Positions 9,899 through 23,081 of a stretch of DNA of 64,000 bases are shown piece by piece. Numbering within the stretch: position 1 is the stretch's first letter; each line of letters starts with the position of its first letter. Under the pieces are notes generated by a model that was given only the letters and a program-made list of their open reading frames with translations, ran no database searches and was not told the DNA's origin. A program made the translations under genes and the position numbers. This stretch comes from Pseudomonas segetis (lineage in GTDB: Bacteria; Pseudomonadota; Gammaproteobacteria; Pseudomonadales; Pseudomonadaceae). Location of the stretch: assembly GCF_900188155.1 (NCBI RefSeq), contig NZ_FZOG01000001.1, positions 1,139,104 through 1,203,103 on the forward strand, given 5' to 3'.

Positions 9899-10606
9899 TT
9901 ACACAAGGCTCAGCCAGCGTTGGTTGATGAAGAGCTCAATCGGACGGTATTGAGTCTTGTAATTCATCTTCCTGCAGTTTTTTATCCAGTAGCCTAGGTA
10001 CACCGCGTGCAGTCCAAGTCGGACTGTCTCGGCTATTTGCCAAAGAATTGCGAAGCGACCGAGGCTGCGGCGTTCTTCACCAGGTTCGTAGAAGGTGTAG
10101 ACCGCAGACAGACCATTGGGCAAGACATCGGTTACGGCGAGTGCAAGGAGTTGGCCGTCAAGGCGGAACTCGAAGAATCGACAAAAAGGCAGGTCGCGCA
10201 CCAGAAAGGTCGAAAACTGCTCGCGGCTGGGCGGGTACATGTCACCGTCTGCATGGCGCTGCTCGATATAGCGCGAGTACAGCGCGTAATACTCTTCGGT
10301 AAAGCTTGGGCGTACGCTTGTGACCTGAATGTCAGCGTTGCGCTTGATAATCCGTCGCTGCTGGCGATTGGGGCTGAAATCAGCCGCAGGAATACGCGCA
10401 GGCACGCACGCCGTACAGCCTTGGCAGTGTGGGCGGTACAGGTGGTCGCCGCTGCGCCGAAAACCCATTTCCGATAGCTCTGCATACACCTGGCCATCCA
10501 TTGGCTGGCTAGGGTCGAGGAACAGTGTTGTCGCCTGTTCGTCGGGCAGATAGCTGCAAGGGTGAGGCTGGGTCGCATAAAACTTCAGACGGGCCAGCTC
10601 GGTCAT
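9899..10606 (-). CDS. bpt: Aspartate/glutamate leucyltransferase (bacterial protein transferase Bpt, ATE family)
   Basis: Transfers Leu from Leu-tRNA to N-terminal Asp or Glu, creating a primary N-degron for ClpS/ClpAP. 235 residues, full length. The N-terminal ATE domain has the paired cysteines ([19 protein letters not shown]) and the [14 protein letters not shown] segment. The C-terminal ATE domain carries [21 protein letters not shown] and the closing [19 protein letters not shown], characteristic of the family. It lies 54 bp downstream of aat on the same strand, so both transferases are likely co-expressed. Assignment as a leucyl- rather than arginyl-transferase rests on known bacterial biochemistry of this family. 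Confidence 0.93.
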   Translation of the reverse strand: MTELARLKFYATQPHPCSYLPDEQATTLFLDPSQPMDGQVYAELSEMGFRRSGDHLYRPHCQGCTACVPARIPAADFSPNRQQRRIIKRNADIQVTSVRPSFTEEYYALYSRYIEQRHADGDMYPPSREQFSTFLVRDLPFCRFFEFRLDGQLLALAVTDVLPNGLSAVYTFYEPGEERRSLGRFAILWQIAETVRLGLHAVYLGYWIKNCRKMNYKTQYRPIELFINQRWLSLV

Positions 10607-10660
10607 ATTTGGCTCTCGTGGAATGCCTTTAATCAGTGTAAGCCAGACAAGCTAACTCGA

Positions 10661-11350
10661 CTAGCCGATACAGGATTGCCAATCAATTGTGCAGGGCTGA
10701 TCAAGGTTTTGGCGCAAGGTGCTGGCAAACAGTTCGCGGCTGATAGCCCTGGCGCCGAAACTGTGCAGGTGCTGGGTTGGCATTTGGCAATCGATCATCA
10801 CGAAGCCGGCGGCCTTGAGATGTTCGACCAGGGTTACAAAGCCGACTTTAGAGGCATTGTCGGCGCGACTGAACATCGACTCACCAAAAAACAGCCTTCC
10901 CATCGCAAGGCCATACAGGCCACCAATCAGTTGCTGGTCTTGCCAAACCTCGACCGAATGCGCCAATCCGCGCTTGTGCAGCTCCAGATAGGCCTTGCGC
11001 ATGCTGCTGGTGATCCAGGTTTCATTAGCGTAGGCACGCGGCTCAGAGCACGCAGTAATGACCGCGGCGAAATCCTGGTCGAAGGTGACACGGTAGCGCC
11101 CCTGGCGCATTACTTTGCCCAGGCTGCGCGAAATATGCAGTTCGTTCGGGAATAGGACGGTGCGAGGATCAGGCGACCACCAGAGAATCGGCTGGCCGTC
11201 GCTAAACCAGGGGAAGCATCCATGACGATAAGCCATGATCAGGCGCTCTGCACTCAAGTCGCCACCCGCTGCGAGCAGGCCGTTGGGTTCTTGCAGGGCT
11301 TTGTCGAGTGCTGGGAAGTGCAGTGAATCGCGTTGTAACCAGGTCAGCAT
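10661..11350 (-). CDS. aat: Leucyl/phenylalanyl-tRNA–protein transferase
   Basis: Adds Leu or Phe from aminoacyl-tRNA to N-terminal Lys or Arg, tagging proteins for ClpS/ClpAP. 229 residues, full length. Family motifs are clear: [27 protein letters not shown] near residues 23–49, [16 protein letters not shown] after it, [18 protein letters not shown] in the catalytic half and a terminal [18 protein letters not shown]. It is followed by bpt, giving both known bacterial N-degron-forming transferases side by side. Confidence 0.96.
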   Translation of the reverse strand: MLTWLQRDSLHFPALDKALQEPNGLLAAGGDLSAERLIMAYRHGCFPWFSDGQPILWWSPDPRTVLFPNELHISRSLGKVMRQGRYRVTFDQDFAAVITACSEPRAYANETWITSSMRKAYLELHKRGLAHSVEVWQDQQLIGGLYGLAMGRLFFGESMFSRADNASKVGFVTLVEHLKAAGFVMIDCQMPTQHLHSFGARAISRELFASTLRQNLDQPCTIDWQSCIG

Positions 11351-11421
11351 TGAATTGGCCCGAAAGGGTAGGGCGGTGCATGCGCAGCCGCCCGGTTCAT
11401 CTGTAAGCCGTGCCTGACAAG

Positions 11422-11442
11422 CCAGCAGGACGTGCCTGCTGG
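11422..11442. repeat. Inverted repeat between aat and trxB
   Basis: CCAGCAGG–ACGTG–CCTGCTGG is a perfect 8-bp dyad 8 bases past the trxB stop. It has no T tract on either side, so it is at best a weak terminator for trxB. Confidence 0.45.
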
Positions 11443-11449
11443 GCTGTCA

Positions 11450-12409
<960 letters not shown>

Positions 12410-12647
12410 TCATAAGCCTTTGTCACCAAAGAGAATGCATGCTCAAATTGAACTGCGCGGAAATAGCTTGGCGGCTATGCTACACCGAAGCAGGCTTGAG
12501 CGGGAATCAAGGACTATTGTCTGCGGCAAAACCACGCGCAAGCCTGCATGGAGCATGGCGTCGCGCCGCTAAACCCGTACAATAGGTGGATAAGTCATAA
12601 CTCGCCATTGGCTTGGTTGCAGGCCATGGCACAGGAACAGATGCGTT

Positions 12648-15047
12648 TTGAAGAAAACTAGCCCTACAGCTCAAATGCCCATGTGGCGTCAGCAATTACC
12701 GTATCGACTCAAGGAAGGGGCGCTTATTGCCCTCGGAGCACTGTGCCTGTACGTCTGGATGGCCTTGCTGACCTACGACCCGAATGACCCGGGCTGGACC
12801 CACACCAGCAATGTCGCCCAGGTGCAGAACGCGGCCGGTCGCGCCGGGGCCTGGTCGGCAGACATCCTGTTCATGGCGCTGGGCTATTTTGCTTATCTGT
12901 TTCCCCTGTTGCTCGGGGTCAAGACCCTGCAGGTGTTTCGTGCCCGGCATGAGCCTTGGCAGTGGAGTGGCTGGCTATTCTCCTGGCGTTTGATTGGCCT
13001 GGTGTTCCTCGTGCTCTCGGGAGCCGCGCTGGCCTACATACACTTTCCGGCGGGTAACAGCATGCCCGCCTCATCAGGTGGCGCGCTGGGCGAAAGTATC
13101 GGCCAATTGGCTGAAAATGCCTTGAATGTTCAAGGCAGCACACTGTTGCTGATTGCTTTGTTCCTGTTTGGCTTGACCATCTTTACCGATTTGTCCTGGT
13201 TCAAGGTCATGGACCTGACTGGCAAGATTACCCTGGATTTGATTGAGCTGATCCAGAGCCTGGCCAATCGCTGGTGGAGCGCCCGGACCGAGCGTAAGCA
13301 GTTGCGTATTCAGTTGCGCGAGGTTGATGAGCGAGTGGCGCAAGTGGCGGCTCCGGTGGCTCGCGATCGGCGCGACCAGGTCAAGGCCAAGGAGCGCATT
13401 ATCGAGCGTGAGGATTCGCTGAGCAAGCACATGAGTGCCCGTGAAGGGCGTCCTGCGCCCATTATCACGCCACCTTCGGCGCCAGCAGTGCCTGAGCAAA
13501 GCAAGCGCGTGCAGAAAGAGAAGCAGGTGCCGTTGTTTGTCGACAGTGCGATCGAAGGCACCTTGCCGCCCATCTCATTGCTTGATGCGGCCGAGAAAGT
13601 CCAAAAGCAATTTTCGCCAGAGTCGCTTGAGGCCATGTCGCGACTGGTTGAAATCAAGCTCAAGGAGTTTGGTGTCGAGGTTGTTGTCGAGTCGGTCCAT
13701 CCAGGCCCGGTGATCACGCGTTTCGAGATCCAGCCAGCCGCCGGGGTCAAGGTCAGCCGTATTTCCAATCTTGCAAAAGACCTTGCGCGCTCGATGGCGG
13801 TGATCAGTGTGCGCGTGGTCGAGGTCATTCCTGGCAAGACCACCGTTGGTATCGAAATCCCCAACGAAGACCGGCAGATGGTGCGTTTCTCCGAAGTCCT
13901 GTCTTCCCCCGAATACGATGAGGCCAAGTCGCCAGTGACCCTGGCCCTGGGGCACGACATTGGCGGCAAGCCGGTCATTACCGATTTGGCGAAGATGCCA
14001 CACTTGCTGGTTGCCGGTACCACGGGCTCCGGTAAGTCGGTTGGTGTTAACGCCATGATCCTGTCTATTTTGTTCAAGTCGACGCCAGAAGAGGCGCGCT
14101 TGATCATGATCGACCCGAAAATGCTTGAACTGTCGATCTACGAAGGCATTCCACACCTGCTGTGCCCGGTGGTAACCGACATGAAGGAGGCCGCCAACTC
14201 GCTGCGCTGGAGCGTTGCCGAGATGGAGCGCCGTTATAAGCTGATGTCGAAGATGGGCGTGCGTAACCTGGCCGGTTTCAACCGCAAGGTCAAAGATGCA
14301 ATAGAAGCGGGCACGCCGATTCCTGACCCGTTGTATCGCCGTGAAAGCATGGAAGACGAAGCACCATTGCTCAAGCCGTTGCCAACAATCGTGGTGATAG
14401 TCGACGAATTTGCCGACATGATGATGATCGTCGGCAAGAAGGTCGAGGAGTTGATTGCCCGTATCGCCCAGAAAGCCCGGGCCGCGGGTATTCACCTGAT
14501 CCTTGCGACGCAGCGCCCATCGGTTGACGTGATCACCGGCTTGATCAAGGCCAACATCCCAACGCGAATGGCGTTCCAGGTGTCGAGCAAGATCGACTCG
14601 CGGACCATTCTCGACCAGGGTGGCGCCGAACAGTTGCTGGGCCATGGCGACATGCTCTATTTGCCGCCTGGCACCGGTCTGCCGATTCGCGTGCATGGCG
14701 CATTTGTTTCGGATGACGAGGTACACCGCGTGGTCGAAGCGTGGAAACTGCGTGGCACACCGGACTATATCGAAGAAATCCTGGCTGGCGTTGAAGAGTC
14801 GGGCAGTGGCTTTGAGGGTAGCAGCGAAGGCGGTGATGACAGCGAAGATGACCCGCTTTACGACGAGGCGGTACGCTTTGTGACTGAAAGTCGTCGCGCA
14901 TCGATTTCAGCCGTGCAACGTAAGCTCAAGATTGGTTACAACCGTGCCGCGCGGATGATCGAATCAATGGAAAACGCCGGTGTCGTAACCTCAATGGGTA
15001 CCAATGGCTCACGTGAAGTTATTGCGCCAAGCCCTGTTCGCGATTAA
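12648..15047 (+). CDS. ftsK: DNA translocase FtsK
   Basis: Septal DNA pump that coordinates chromosome dimer resolution (XerCD/dif) with division. 799 residues. The N-terminal ~170 residues contain about four membrane spans ([66 protein letters not shown]). A charged linker to ~330 is shorter than in E. coli FtsK. The RecA-like motor has Walker A GTTGSGKS at ~457–464 and Walker [12 protein letters not shown]. The C-terminal winged-helix gamma domain (~735–799: [21 protein letters not shown]) reads KOPS. The start is a TTG (12648) with AGGAACAG 8 nt upstream. No LexA box was found upstream, unlike E. coli ftsK. Confidence 0.96.
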   Translation: MKKTSPTAQMPMWRQQLPYRLKEGALIALGALCLYVWMALLTYDPNDPGWTHTSNVAQVQNAAGRAGAWSADILFMALGYFAYLFPLLLGVKTLQVFRARHEPWQWSGWLFSWRLIGLVFLVLSGAALAYIHFPAGNSMPASSGGALGESIGQLAENALNVQGSTLLLIALFLFGLTIFTDLSWFKVMDLTGKITLDLIELIQSLANRWWSARTERKQLRIQLREVDERVAQVAAPVARDRRDQVKAKERIIEREDSLSKHMSAREGRPAPIITPPSAPAVPEQSKRVQKEKQVPLFVDSAIEGTLPPISLLDAAEKVQKQFSPESLEAMSRLVEIKLKEFGVEVVVESVHPGPVITRFEIQPAAGVKVSRISNLAKDLARSMAVISVRVVEVIPGKTTVGIEIPNEDRQMVRFSEVLSSPEYDEAKSPVTLALGHDIGGKPVITDLAKMPHLLVAGTTGSGKSVGVNAMILSILFKSTPEEARLIMIDPKMLELSIYEGIPHLLCPVVTDMKEAANSLRWSVAEMERRYKLMSKMGVRNLAGFNRKVKDAIEAGTPIPDPLYRRESMEDEAPLLKPLPTIVVIVDEFADMMMIVGKKVEELIARIAQKARAAGIHLILATQRPSVDVITGLIKANIPTRMAFQVSSKIDSRTILDQGGAEQLLGHGDMLYLPPGTGLPIRVHGAFVSDDEVHRVVEAWKLRGTPDYIEEILAGVEESGSGFEGSSEGGDDSEDDPLYDEAVRFVTESRRASISAVQRKLKIGYNRAARMIESMENAGVVTSMGTNGSREVIAPSPVRD

Positions 15048-15076
15048 TTGTTTTCAACCTGATCCTAAGGAGTCCC

Positions 15077-15703
15077 ATGCGCCTTTTCCGCATGTTGTTA
15101 CTGAGTGTGCTGAGCCTGACTTGCCTCAATGCCATGGCTGATGACAGTGCCGCGGTCAAGCGTTTGACTGAACTGCTCAGCCAGGCGCAAACCATTTCTG
15201 CGCGCTTCTCGCAGTTGACCCTCGATGGCAGTGGCAGCCAGTTGCAGGAAACCGCCGGTGAGCTTTCCCTAAAGCGCCCGGGCCTGTTCCGCTGGCACAC
15301 TGATGCGCCGCAAGAGCAGTTGCTGGTGTCCAATGGTAAGCAGGTCTGGCTATACGATCCGGATCTTGAGCAGGTGACCATCCAGAAAATGGATCAGCGC
15401 CTGACCCACACCCCGGCACTTTTGTTGTCTGGCGATGTGTCGAAGATCAGCGAAAGCTTTGATATCAGCTACAAGGAGGCGGGTAACGTGGTCGATTTCA
15501 CCTTGAAGCCCAAGTCCAAGGACACCTTGTTCGATAACCTGCGCCTGTCGTTTCGCAGTGGCGTTGTCAATGACATGCAGTTGATTGACAGTATTGGTCA
15601 GCGTACCAACATCCTGTTTCTCAATGTGAAGATGAATCAGCCGATCAAGGACAGTGAATTCACTTTCGAAGTGCCCAAGGGCGCGGATGTCATTCAAGAG
15701 TAA
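15077..15703 (+). CDS. lolA: Outer-membrane lipoprotein carrier protein LolA
   Basis: Periplasmic chaperone that accepts lipoproteins from LolCDE and hands them to LolB. 208 residues with a clear signal peptide (about 1–21, hydrophobic core [13 protein letters not shown], cut near AMADD). The mature part fits the LolA fold: [45 protein letters not shown] and a C-terminal beta-rich region. AAGGAG lies a few bases before the ATG. The gene is 29 bp after ftsK and 19 bp before rarA, so the ftsK–lolA–rarA–crcB group is probably an operon. Confidence 0.95.
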   Translation: MRLFRMLLLSVLSLTCLNAMADDSAAVKRLTELLSQAQTISARFSQLTLDGSGSQLQETAGELSLKRPGLFRWHTDAPQEQLLVSNGKQVWLYDPDLEQVTIQKMDQRLTHTPALLLSGDVSKISESFDISYKEAGNVVDFTLKPKSKDTLFDNLRLSFRSGVVNDMQLIDSIGQRTNILFLNVKMNQPIKDSEFTFEVPKGADVIQE

Positions 15704-15722
15704 GAGGTCGTAGCTCGCCTTT

Positions 15723-17048
15723 ATGGATTTGTTTCGCAAGGCTCCTGTTGCTCAACCCCTGGCCGCGCGTTTGCGGGCCACTACGCTGGATGAGTATGTC
15801 GGTCAGGAGCACTTGCTCGCCCGTGGCAAGCCGCTGCGCGAAGCACTTGAGCAGGGCGCGCTGCATTCGATGATCTTCTGGGGGCCGCCTGGTGTGGGTA
15901 AAACCACCCTGGCACGACTGCTGGCCCAGGTTTCCGATGCGCACTTTGAAACCATCTCGGCGGTGCTTTCCGGCGTCAAGGAGATTCGCCAGGCGGTCGA
16001 GGTCGCGCAGCAACATGCGGCGCAATACGGGCGCCAAACCATACTGTTTGTCGATGAGGTCCACCGCTTCAACAAGTCACAGCAGGATGCGTTCTTGCCT
16101 TATGTTGAAGACGGTACCCTGATTTTTATCGGCGCAACCACAGAAAACCCGTCCTTTGAACTGAACAACGCATTGCTTTCCCGGGCACGGGTCTATGTGC
16201 TCAAAAGCCTGGATGAAGCAGCGCTGCGCAAGCTGGTTGACCGCGCCCTGTATGACCCCAAGGGCTTGGGTGATCGTCAGCTGAGCTTGCCAGAAGAAAG
16301 CTTTGCCATCCTTATGGCGGCAGCGGACGGCGATGGCCGGCGCCTGCTTAACTTCCTGGAAAATGCCGCAGACCTGGCAGATGACGGCGGGGAAATCACC
16401 GCTGAGTTGTTACGGGACCTGCTGGGCGACAGTCGTCGACGCTTCGATAAAGGCGGCGAGGCTTTTTATGACCAGATTTCCGCGTTGCATAAGTCGGTGC
16501 GCGGCTCCAGTCCTGACGGTGCGCTGTACTGGTATGCAAGGATGATCGATGGCGGCTGCGATCCGCTGTACATTGCTCGTCGAGTGGTGCGCATGGCCAG
16601 CGAAGACATCGGCAACGCTGACCCGCGAGCCCTGAGCCTGTGTTTGTCCGCCTGGGATGTTCAGGAGCGCCTTGGCAGCCCCGAGGGTGAACTGGCAGTC
16701 GCCCAGGCGATTGTCTATCTGGCCTGTGCACCCAAAAGCAATGCGGTATACAGCGCGTTCAAGGCCGCCATGCGTGACGTGGCCGAAAACGGCTCCATGG
16801 AAGTGCCGCTGCATTTGCGTAATGCACCGACAAAATTGATGAAGCAATTGGGTTATGGCGATGAGTATCGTTACGCCCATGACGAGCCTGATGCCTATGC
16901 GGCTGGCGAAGACTACTTTCCCGAGCAGCTTGAGCCGCGCCAGTATTACCAGCCTGTGCCCCGTGGCCTTGAGTTGAAAATTGGCGATAAGCTCAAGCAT
17001 TTATCCGCGCAGGATGCCGCTAGCCCGCGTAAAAGGAGAGAGTCATGA
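15723..17048 (+). CDS. rarA: Replication-associated recombination protein A (RarA/MgsA)
   Basis: AAA+ ATPase of the clamp-loader-like WRNIP1/RarA family that acts at stalled replication forks. 441 residues. The N-terminal motif [21 protein letters not shown] is typical. Walker [10 protein letters not shown] is near residues 54–62, and Walker B is [21 protein letters not shown]. Sensor 1 follows in [22 protein letters not shown]. The C-terminal part has [19 protein letters not shown] and the conserved [12 protein letters not shown]. It overlaps crcB by 4 bases (ATGA). Confidence 0.95.
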   Translation: MDLFRKAPVAQPLAARLRATTLDEYVGQEHLLARGKPLREALEQGALHSMIFWGPPGVGKTTLARLLAQVSDAHFETISAVLSGVKEIRQAVEVAQQHAAQYGRQTILFVDEVHRFNKSQQDAFLPYVEDGTLIFIGATTENPSFELNNALLSRARVYVLKSLDEAALRKLVDRALYDPKGLGDRQLSLPEESFAILMAAADGDGRRLLNFLENAADLADDGGEITAELLRDLLGDSRRRFDKGGEAFYDQISALHKSVRGSSPDGALYWYARMIDGGCDPLYIARRVVRMASEDIGNADPRALSLCLSAWDVQERLGSPEGELAVAQAIVYLACAPKSNAVYSAFKAAMRDVAENGSMEVPLHLRNAPTKLMKQLGYGDEYRYAHDEPDAYAAGEDYFPEQLEPRQYYQPVPRGLELKIGDKLKHLSAQDAASPRKRRES

Positions 17049-17419
17049 TCAAAGTGGTTGCTGCGGTCGCTGCCGGTGGGGCGTTGGGCAGTACCTTGCG
17101 CTTTTTAACCAGCTATTGGGTGCAGCGCCACTGGCCGCAGCATTTTTACATGGCCACCTTCAGCGTCAATATTATCGGGTGTTTTTTGATTGGCCTGTTA
17201 AGCGGGCTGTTTTTGTTGCGCACCGATATTCCGCTCGAATTGCGGACCGGCATTACCGTGGGCGTACTCGGTGGCTTGACGACTTTTTCATCATTCAGCC
17301 TGGAAACTATAAGGTTGATTGAGGGCGGCCAGGCTGCGATTGCCTTTGGCTACCTGGCGGCAAGTTTGATTGGCGGGCTGCTGGCTGCGTGGGGCGGGTT
17401 GTCCTTGACCCGCTTATGA
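17045..17419 (+). CDS. crcB: Fluoride ion exporter CrcB (Fluc channel)
   Basis: Small dual-topology membrane channel that expels fluoride. 124 residues, four hydrophobic segments. Motifs are [10 protein letters not shown] near the N-terminus, [16 protein letters not shown] (the conserved Asn in TM2) and [15 protein letters not shown], carrying the TTFSSF phenylalanine-box region. The start overlaps the rarA stop, so translation is coupled and there is no room for a fluoride riboswitch immediately upstream. It would be expressed constitutively with the operon. Confidence 0.93.
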   Translation: MIKVVAAVAAGGALGSTLRFLTSYWVQRHWPQHFYMATFSVNIIGCFLIGLLSGLFLLRTDIPLELRTGITVGVLGGLTTFSSFSLETIRLIEGGQAAIAFGYLAASLIGGLLAAWGGLSLTRL

Positions 17420-17576
17420 CTCGGTCGGTGTCATCCGTTTTAGGTCTTTTGCCTGGCTAATGGCGGCGATTCGCATTTTTTTCGGCTCATGCTTAGCACT
17501 CGGCGCCGCTAACCCTTAAACTTGTCTCCATTCTGTCTCATGGCCCCGGCCATGCAATTCACACCCTTTGTATTGA

Positions 17577-18866
<1,290 letters not shown>

Positions 18867-18930
18867 GACTGGGTTTGGCCAGGCGTGCCAACGTCCTGGC
18901 CTCTTTGATTCGCTGTCTGTTGAGGCTGCC

Positions 18931-20325
18931 ATGGATTTTCTGCCCTTGTTCCACAAACTCAAGGACCGCTTGGTGTTGGTCGTTGGGGGTGGTGAAGTCG
19001 CCGTGCGCAAGGCGCGTTTGCTGGCGGATGCCGGTGCGCGCTTGCGTGTAGTCGCTCCCGAGATCCGTACGGAACTCAGCGATATGGTCGAGGCGGGCGG
19101 CGGTGAGTTGTTGCTGCGCGGCTATCAGGCACAAGATCTCGAAGGCGTAGCCCTGATCATTGCAGCTACGGATGATGAGCCGCTCAACGCGCAAATATCG
19201 ACCCAGGCTCAAGCCCTGAGTATTCCGGTAAACGTGGTAGATGCGCCGGCATTGTGCAGCGTGATATTTCCGGCGATTGTCGATCGCTCGCCATTGATCG
19301 TGGCCATCACTAGCGGCGGCGATGCCCCTGTGTTGGCGCGCTTGATCCGCGCCAAGATCGAAACCTGGATTCCATCGACTTACGGTCAACTGGCCGGTCT
19401 GGCTAAAAAATTTCGCGCTCAGGTCAAAACGCTATTTCCAAATGTCCAGCAGCGCCGGGTGTTCTGGGAGGATGTTTTTCAGGGGCAGGTTGCCGAAAGT
19501 GTATTCGCGGGTAAGTTGCACGAAGGTGAGCGTTTGCTGAGCGAGAAGGTCAAGGGTGCCGCGCCGCAAATGCTGGGGGAGGTGTACCTGGTAGGTGCGG
19601 GTCCTGGTGATCCCGACTTGCTGACGTTCCGCGCTTTGCGCTTGATGCAGCAAGCGGATGTGGTGCTCTATGATCGTTTGGTTGCCCCCTCCATTATTGA
19701 GCTGTGCCGGCGCGATGCTGAGCGGGTTTATGTGGGCAAGCAGCGTTCGGATCACGCATTGCCCCAGGAGCAGATCAACCAGCGTCTTGTCGATCTGGCC
19801 AAGCAAGGCAAGCGTGTGCTGCGCCTGAAAGGCGGCGATCCCTTTATCTTCGGGCGCGGCGGCGAAGAGATCGAACAACTGGCTGCCCATGGCATTCCAT
19901 TCCAGGTTGTGCCGGGTATTACTGCTGCCAGTGGTTGCGCGGCCTACGCTGGAATCCCCTTGACCCATCGGGATCATGCCCAATCCGTGCGCTTCGTTAC
20001 CGGGCACCTCAAGGACGGGAGCAGCGACCTGCCATGGAGCGAGCTAACCGCTTCGAGCCAGACACTGGTGTTCTACATGGGCCTGGTTGGTTTGCCAGTG
20101 ATCTGCCAGCAATTAATTGCCCATGGCCGCGCCGCGAACACACCGGCTGCCCTGATTGAGCAAGGCACCACGCAGAATCAACGGGTCTACACCGGAACCC
20201 TGGCAGATTTACCAGCATTGGTTGCAGAGAATGAGGTTCGCGCACCGACCCTGGTGATTGTCGGGGAAGTGGTGCAGTTGCGTGAGCAGTTGGCATGGTT
20301 TGAAGGCGCTCAGGCCAAGGTCTGA
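18931..20325 (+). CDS. cysG: Siroheme synthase CysG (trifunctional)
   Basis: Converts uroporphyrinogen III to siroheme, the cofactor of sulfite and nitrite reductases. 464 residues, the full fused form. The N-terminal ~110 residues are the NAD-dependent precorrin-2 dehydrogenase/ferrochelatase ([20 protein letters not shown]). A dimerisation segment follows to ~210. The C-terminal uroporphyrinogen-III methyltransferase starts at [19 protein letters not shown] and includes [17 protein letters not shown] and [14 protein letters not shown] lies 5 nt before the ATG. It is convergent with the following glutathionyl-hydroquinone reductase gene, with only 22 bp between them. Confidence 0.96.
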   Translation: MDFLPLFHKLKDRLVLVVGGGEVAVRKARLLADAGARLRVVAPEIRTELSDMVEAGGGELLLRGYQAQDLEGVALIIAATDDEPLNAQISTQAQALSIPVNVVDAPALCSVIFPAIVDRSPLIVAITSGGDAPVLARLIRAKIETWIPSTYGQLAGLAKKFRAQVKTLFPNVQQRRVFWEDVFQGQVAESVFAGKLHEGERLLSEKVKGAAPQMLGEVYLVGAGPGDPDLLTFRALRLMQQADVVLYDRLVAPSIIELCRRDAERVYVGKQRSDHALPQEQINQRLVDLAKQGKRVLRLKGGDPFIFGRGGEEIEQLAAHGIPFQVVPGITAASGCAAYAGIPLTHRDHAQSVRFVTGHLKDGSSDLPWSELTASSQTLVFYMGLVGLPVICQQLIAHGRAANTPAALIEQGTTQNQRVYTGTLADLPALVAENEVRAPTLVIVGEVVQLREQLAWFEGAQAKV

Positions 20326-20347
20326 GCGCTGCTCCATCGGGCGGGTG

Positions 20348-21349
20348 TCAGCCCGCTTTGAAGATGCCTTTGCCTGGCAGGCGCAAGCGGTCATGCGCGC
20401 GCAAAAGATCCAGACCCGGCCCCTTTGGCACTATGCCTGTTGGGTTGATGGTGGCATGGCTGGCGTAGTAGTGATGCTTGATGTGTTCGAAATTGACCGT
20501 AGGCGCAATGTTTTGCCATTGGTAGAGTTCGCGCAGCCAGTTCGACAGGTTCGGATAATCCTCAATGCGCTTGAGGTTGCACTTGAAATGGCCGTGATAC
20601 ACGGCGTTAAAGCGAACTATGGTGGTGAACAGACGCCAGTCAGCTTCGGTCAGGTATTGCCCCGCCAGGTAGCGTCGATGCTCAAGTAGCGCGTCGATCG
20701 CATCCAGCTCTGCAAACAGTTGATCAAAGGCTTCTTCATAGGCCTCTTGTGTGGTGGCAAAACCTGCCCGGTACACACCGTTATTCACCGCCGGATAGAT
20801 CCGCTCGTTGAGCTGATCGATCTCGCCGCGCAGCGCTTCGGGGTAGAGGTCGAGGTTGTTTTCGGTCAGGTGGTTGAAGGCTGTATTGAACATGCGGATG
20901 ATCTCCGCGGATTCATTGCTGACAATCCGTTGTTGTTGCTTGTCCCAAAGCACAGGCACGGTCACTCGGCCAGTGTATTGCGGGTCATCGCGGGTATAGC
21001 GCTGATGCAGCAACTCGAAGTCGTCGAGCTTGTCGCCACTGGAGCCTTTGGTCTTATCGAAGGTCCAGCCATTTTCGCGCATCAGCCAGCTGACGACGGA
21101 TACATCAATCAACGACTCAAGGCCTTTGAGTTGGCGAAAAATCAGGGTTCTATGGGCCCAGGGGCAGGCCAGTGACACATAGAGATGATAGCGCCCGGCC
21201 TCGGCCTTGAATCCGTTGTCGCCGCTGGGGCCGGCACCGCCATCTGCAGTTACCCAGTTACGCCGCTGGGCGTTTTCGCGTTTGAAACGGCCATCGGCTT
21301 TGGTGTCATACCACTGGTCTTGCCACTTGCCATCGACTAATAAACCCAT
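20348..21349 (-). CDS. Glutathionyl-hydroquinone reductase (Xi-class glutathione transferase)
   Basis: Xi-class GST of the YqjG/PcpF type, which reduces glutathionyl-hydroquinones using a catalytic cysteine. 333 residues. The active-site motif CPWAHRTL lies near residue 60 in SLACPWAHRTLIFRQLKGLE. The alpha-helical C-terminal domain has YPAVNNGVYRAGFATTQEAYE and LAGQYLTEADWRLFTTIVRF. The start at 21349 (MGLLVDGKWQDQWYDTK) matches the typical family N-terminus; the longer opening would add 11 atypical residues. It stands alone, and the physiological substrate is unknown. Confidence 0.9.
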   Translation of the reverse strand: MGLLVDGKWQDQWYDTKADGRFKRENAQRRNWVTADGGAGPSGDNGFKAEAGRYHLYVSLACPWAHRTLIFRQLKGLESLIDVSVVSWLMRENGWTFDKTKGSSGDKLDDFELLHQRYTRDDPQYTGRVTVPVLWDKQQQRIVSNESAEIIRMFNTAFNHLTENNLDLYPEALRGEIDQLNERIYPAVNNGVYRAGFATTQEAYEEAFDQLFAELDAIDALLEHRRYLAGQYLTEADWRLFTTIVRFNAVYHGHFKCNLKRIEDYPNLSNWLRELYQWQNIAPTVNFEHIKHHYYASHATINPTGIVPKGPGLDLLRAHDRLRLPGKGIFKAG

Positions 21350-21469
21350 GATCTGTGTCCTTTCAGGCAAGCCGGGCAGCATGGGTGCCGGGCCTGCTAG
21401 TGATTGATGGGCACAGTCTAACGTGGGTAAATTGATTTAAAGTCTCAAATTACCCAAGGTTTTGATCGA

Positions 21470-22453
21470 TTATTTCGATGTTAATCGTGCTGTCCAGTAG
21501 CGCTCGGCGCGTTCGAAAGCCAGCTCGCGGCTTGTTTCAAGCCCGCGCAAGGCCAGCGCCATGGTGCTGATTACCGCCATCTTCGCGTAGCTGTCATCGC
21601 TCTCGCCGCGCCAAAAGCGCAGTAGTTGTTCAGGCTCAAGACTTTCTGGTTTGACATGGCGTTGCGCAGACAAGGCAGGCCAGTCCTCATCCCAGTTCTG
21701 GCCATTGGCGGTGCCGTAGAGATGGCTGGTTGCATCAGGATTGATTTCAATTTCACCGCCTTCGCCCTTGATCACAATGGCGCAATCGCCAAGCAACTGG
21801 CTGGCTTCGCGGTGTACGGCCTGATAGCCGGGATGAAAGATACTCTGCAGGCAGCAGCGTGCACTCAAGGGGTTGATGATCCGGGTGAGCGAGTGGATAG
21901 GCGAACGCAAGCCAAGGGTATTGCGCAGATCGATCATTTTTTGCAGTGGCGCCGACCAGTCTCCCAGAGGAATAAAGCCCAGCGAGTGCTGCTTGAGCGC
22001 TTGATCAACCTGCGTCCACGACCGACACAGCGGGATCTCGAGCTGGGTCAGCAGTTGCTCGCTGTAGAGTCGGCCAGCTGTGTGGGCGCCGCCACCGTGC
22101 ATGAGGATCCGCACGCCGTTGGCTGCAAGGGCTTTGGCTGCAAGCAGGAACCAAGGCAGGTGGCGTTTTTTACCGGCATAGCTGGGCCAGTCGATATCAA
22201 CCTCTATTGCCGGCGCATTCAGGCGCTCGCGCACCGCCTGGGCAAAGCCAGCCATTTCTTCAGCGCTTTCTTCCTTGTGCCTGAGCAGCATCAGGAAGGC
22301 GCCGAGCTGGGTGTCTTCAACCTTGTCATCGAGCAGCATGCCCATGGCTGAATAGGCTTCGTCGCGGGTGAGGTTGCGCGCGCCGCGCTTGCCTTTGCCC
22401 AAAATGCGAACGAACTGGGCGAAAGGGTGTTCTGCAGGTGTCTGAAGCTTCAT
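21470..22453 (-). CDS. YbiB/TrpD2-like protein (anthranilate phosphoribosyltransferase fold)
   Basis: Member of the glycosyltransferase family 3 group related to TrpD. In E. coli the homologue YbiB binds nucleic acids rather than acting in tryptophan synthesis. 327 residues. An N-terminal helical domain (FAQFVRILGKGKRGARNLTRDEAYSAM) is followed by the phosphorylase-like core with VRILMHGGG and LRSPIHSLTRIINPL. ATG 22453 is chosen because it overlaps the tusE stop as ATGA; a TTG at 22459 is also possible. It lies at the end of the tus gene cluster, so a link to tRNA metabolism is suggested by context only. Confidence 0.82.
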   Translation of the reverse strand: MKLQTPAEHPFAQFVRILGKGKRGARNLTRDEAYSAMGMLLDDKVEDTQLGAFLMLLRHKEESAEEMAGFAQAVRERLNAPAIEVDIDWPSYAGKKRHLPWFLLAAKALAANGVRILMHGGGAHTAGRLYSEQLLTQLEIPLCRSWTQVDQALKQHSLGFIPLGDWSAPLQKMIDLRNTLGLRSPIHSLTRIINPLSARCCLQSIFHPGYQAVHREASQLLGDCAIVIKGEGGEIEINPDATSHLYGTANGQNWDEDWPALSAQRHVKPESLEPEQLLRFWRGESDDSYAKMAVISTMALALRGLETSRELAFERAERYWTARLTSK

Positions 22454-22785
22454 AGACAATTGGTCGGCTTGGGCAGTCCCGCCAGCTTGGCGGCAAGTTT
22501 GGCGGGGGTGCCATTGAATAATCGGTTGAGGTGCAGGCTGTTGCCCTGTTCAGGGCCGAGCTTGAGGGCTACATACTTGATTAGCGGGCGATTGGCGGGC
22601 GAGAGTTGAAATTCGGCATAGAACTCACGCAGTAGTTTGAGCACTTGCCAGTGCTCTTCGGTCAAGATCAGCGCCTCGCGTTGGGCCAGCGCGGCGGCAA
22701 CGGCTTCAGACCAGTCATCAAGCTTGCATAGATACCCGTCTTTATCCAGGGCAATGATCTGCCCTGCAACTGTCAGTTCGCTCAT
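22450..22785 (-). CDS. tusE: Sulfurtransferase TusE (DsrC family)
   Basis: Final sulfur carrier in the TusA–TusBCD–TusE relay that feeds MnmA for 2-thiolation of U34 in tRNA-Lys, -Glu and -Gln. 111 residues. It has a DsrC fold with DKDGYLCKLDDWSEAVAAALA, LTEEHWQVLKLLREFYAEF and NRPLIKYVALKLGPEQGN. The conserved penultimate Cys of the C-terminal arm is present (…KPTNCL). It overlaps tusB by 4 bases and the ybiB-like gene by 4, so translation is probably coupled through the cluster. Confidence 0.93.
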   Translation of the reverse strand: MSELTVAGQIIALDKDGYLCKLDDWSEAVAAALAQREALILTEEHWQVLKLLREFYAEFQLSPANRPLIKYVALKLGPEQGNSLHLNRLFNGTPAKLAAKLAGLPKPTNCL

Positions 22786-23081
22786 AACCAGCTGTTGACC
22801 TTGGCGAACTTCAGGCTTAGGCGGACAAACTCAGGGTAATCGATCACTTGCGCGCAGGCAGGGGCATCAATAGAGCGTGCCTGGACATCTTCTTCGAGCG
22901 CATAGAGCTGAATACTGTCAGGGATCAGCTCAAGGGCCTGCAGTTGCGGAGTATCGGCAAGCAGCGCGTAAACGGCATCACCGCAGAGCAGCAAGCCGTC
23001 ATCTTCGTTGAGCAGGCGCAGGCAGCTACTGAGGCTGGCGTCAGTGAACGGGGAGTCGGAGAGTACGTGCAAGGTAGGCAT
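22782..23081 (-). CDS. tusB: Sulfurtransferase complex subunit TusB (DsrH)
   Basis: Subunit of the TusBCD heterohexamer that receives sulfur from TusA and passes it to TusE. 99 residues with a DsrE/F/H fold: MPTLHVLSDSPF at the start, LLLCGDAVYALLAD in the middle and a YPEFVRLSLKF tail. It shares one base with the tusC stop and overlaps tusE by 4 bases, the standard tight arrangement of this operon. Confidence 0.9.
   Translation of the reverse strand: MPTLHVLSDSPFTDASLSSCLRLLNEDDGLLLCGDAVYALLADTPQLQALELIPDSIQLYALEEDVQARSIDAPACAQVIDYPEFVRLSLKFAKVNSWL

Noticed and set aside
10562..11155. 197-codon open frame on the plus strand
   Set aside because: Antisense to the bpt/aat region; no start signal or domain.
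13575..14726. 383-codon open frame on the minus strand
   Set aside because: Opposite the ftsK motor domain; His/Asp-rich composition typical of antisense frames.
17020..17045. Fluoride riboswitch in front of crcB
   Set aside because: crcB overlaps rarA by 4 bases, leaving no leader, and no crcB-motif pattern was seen.
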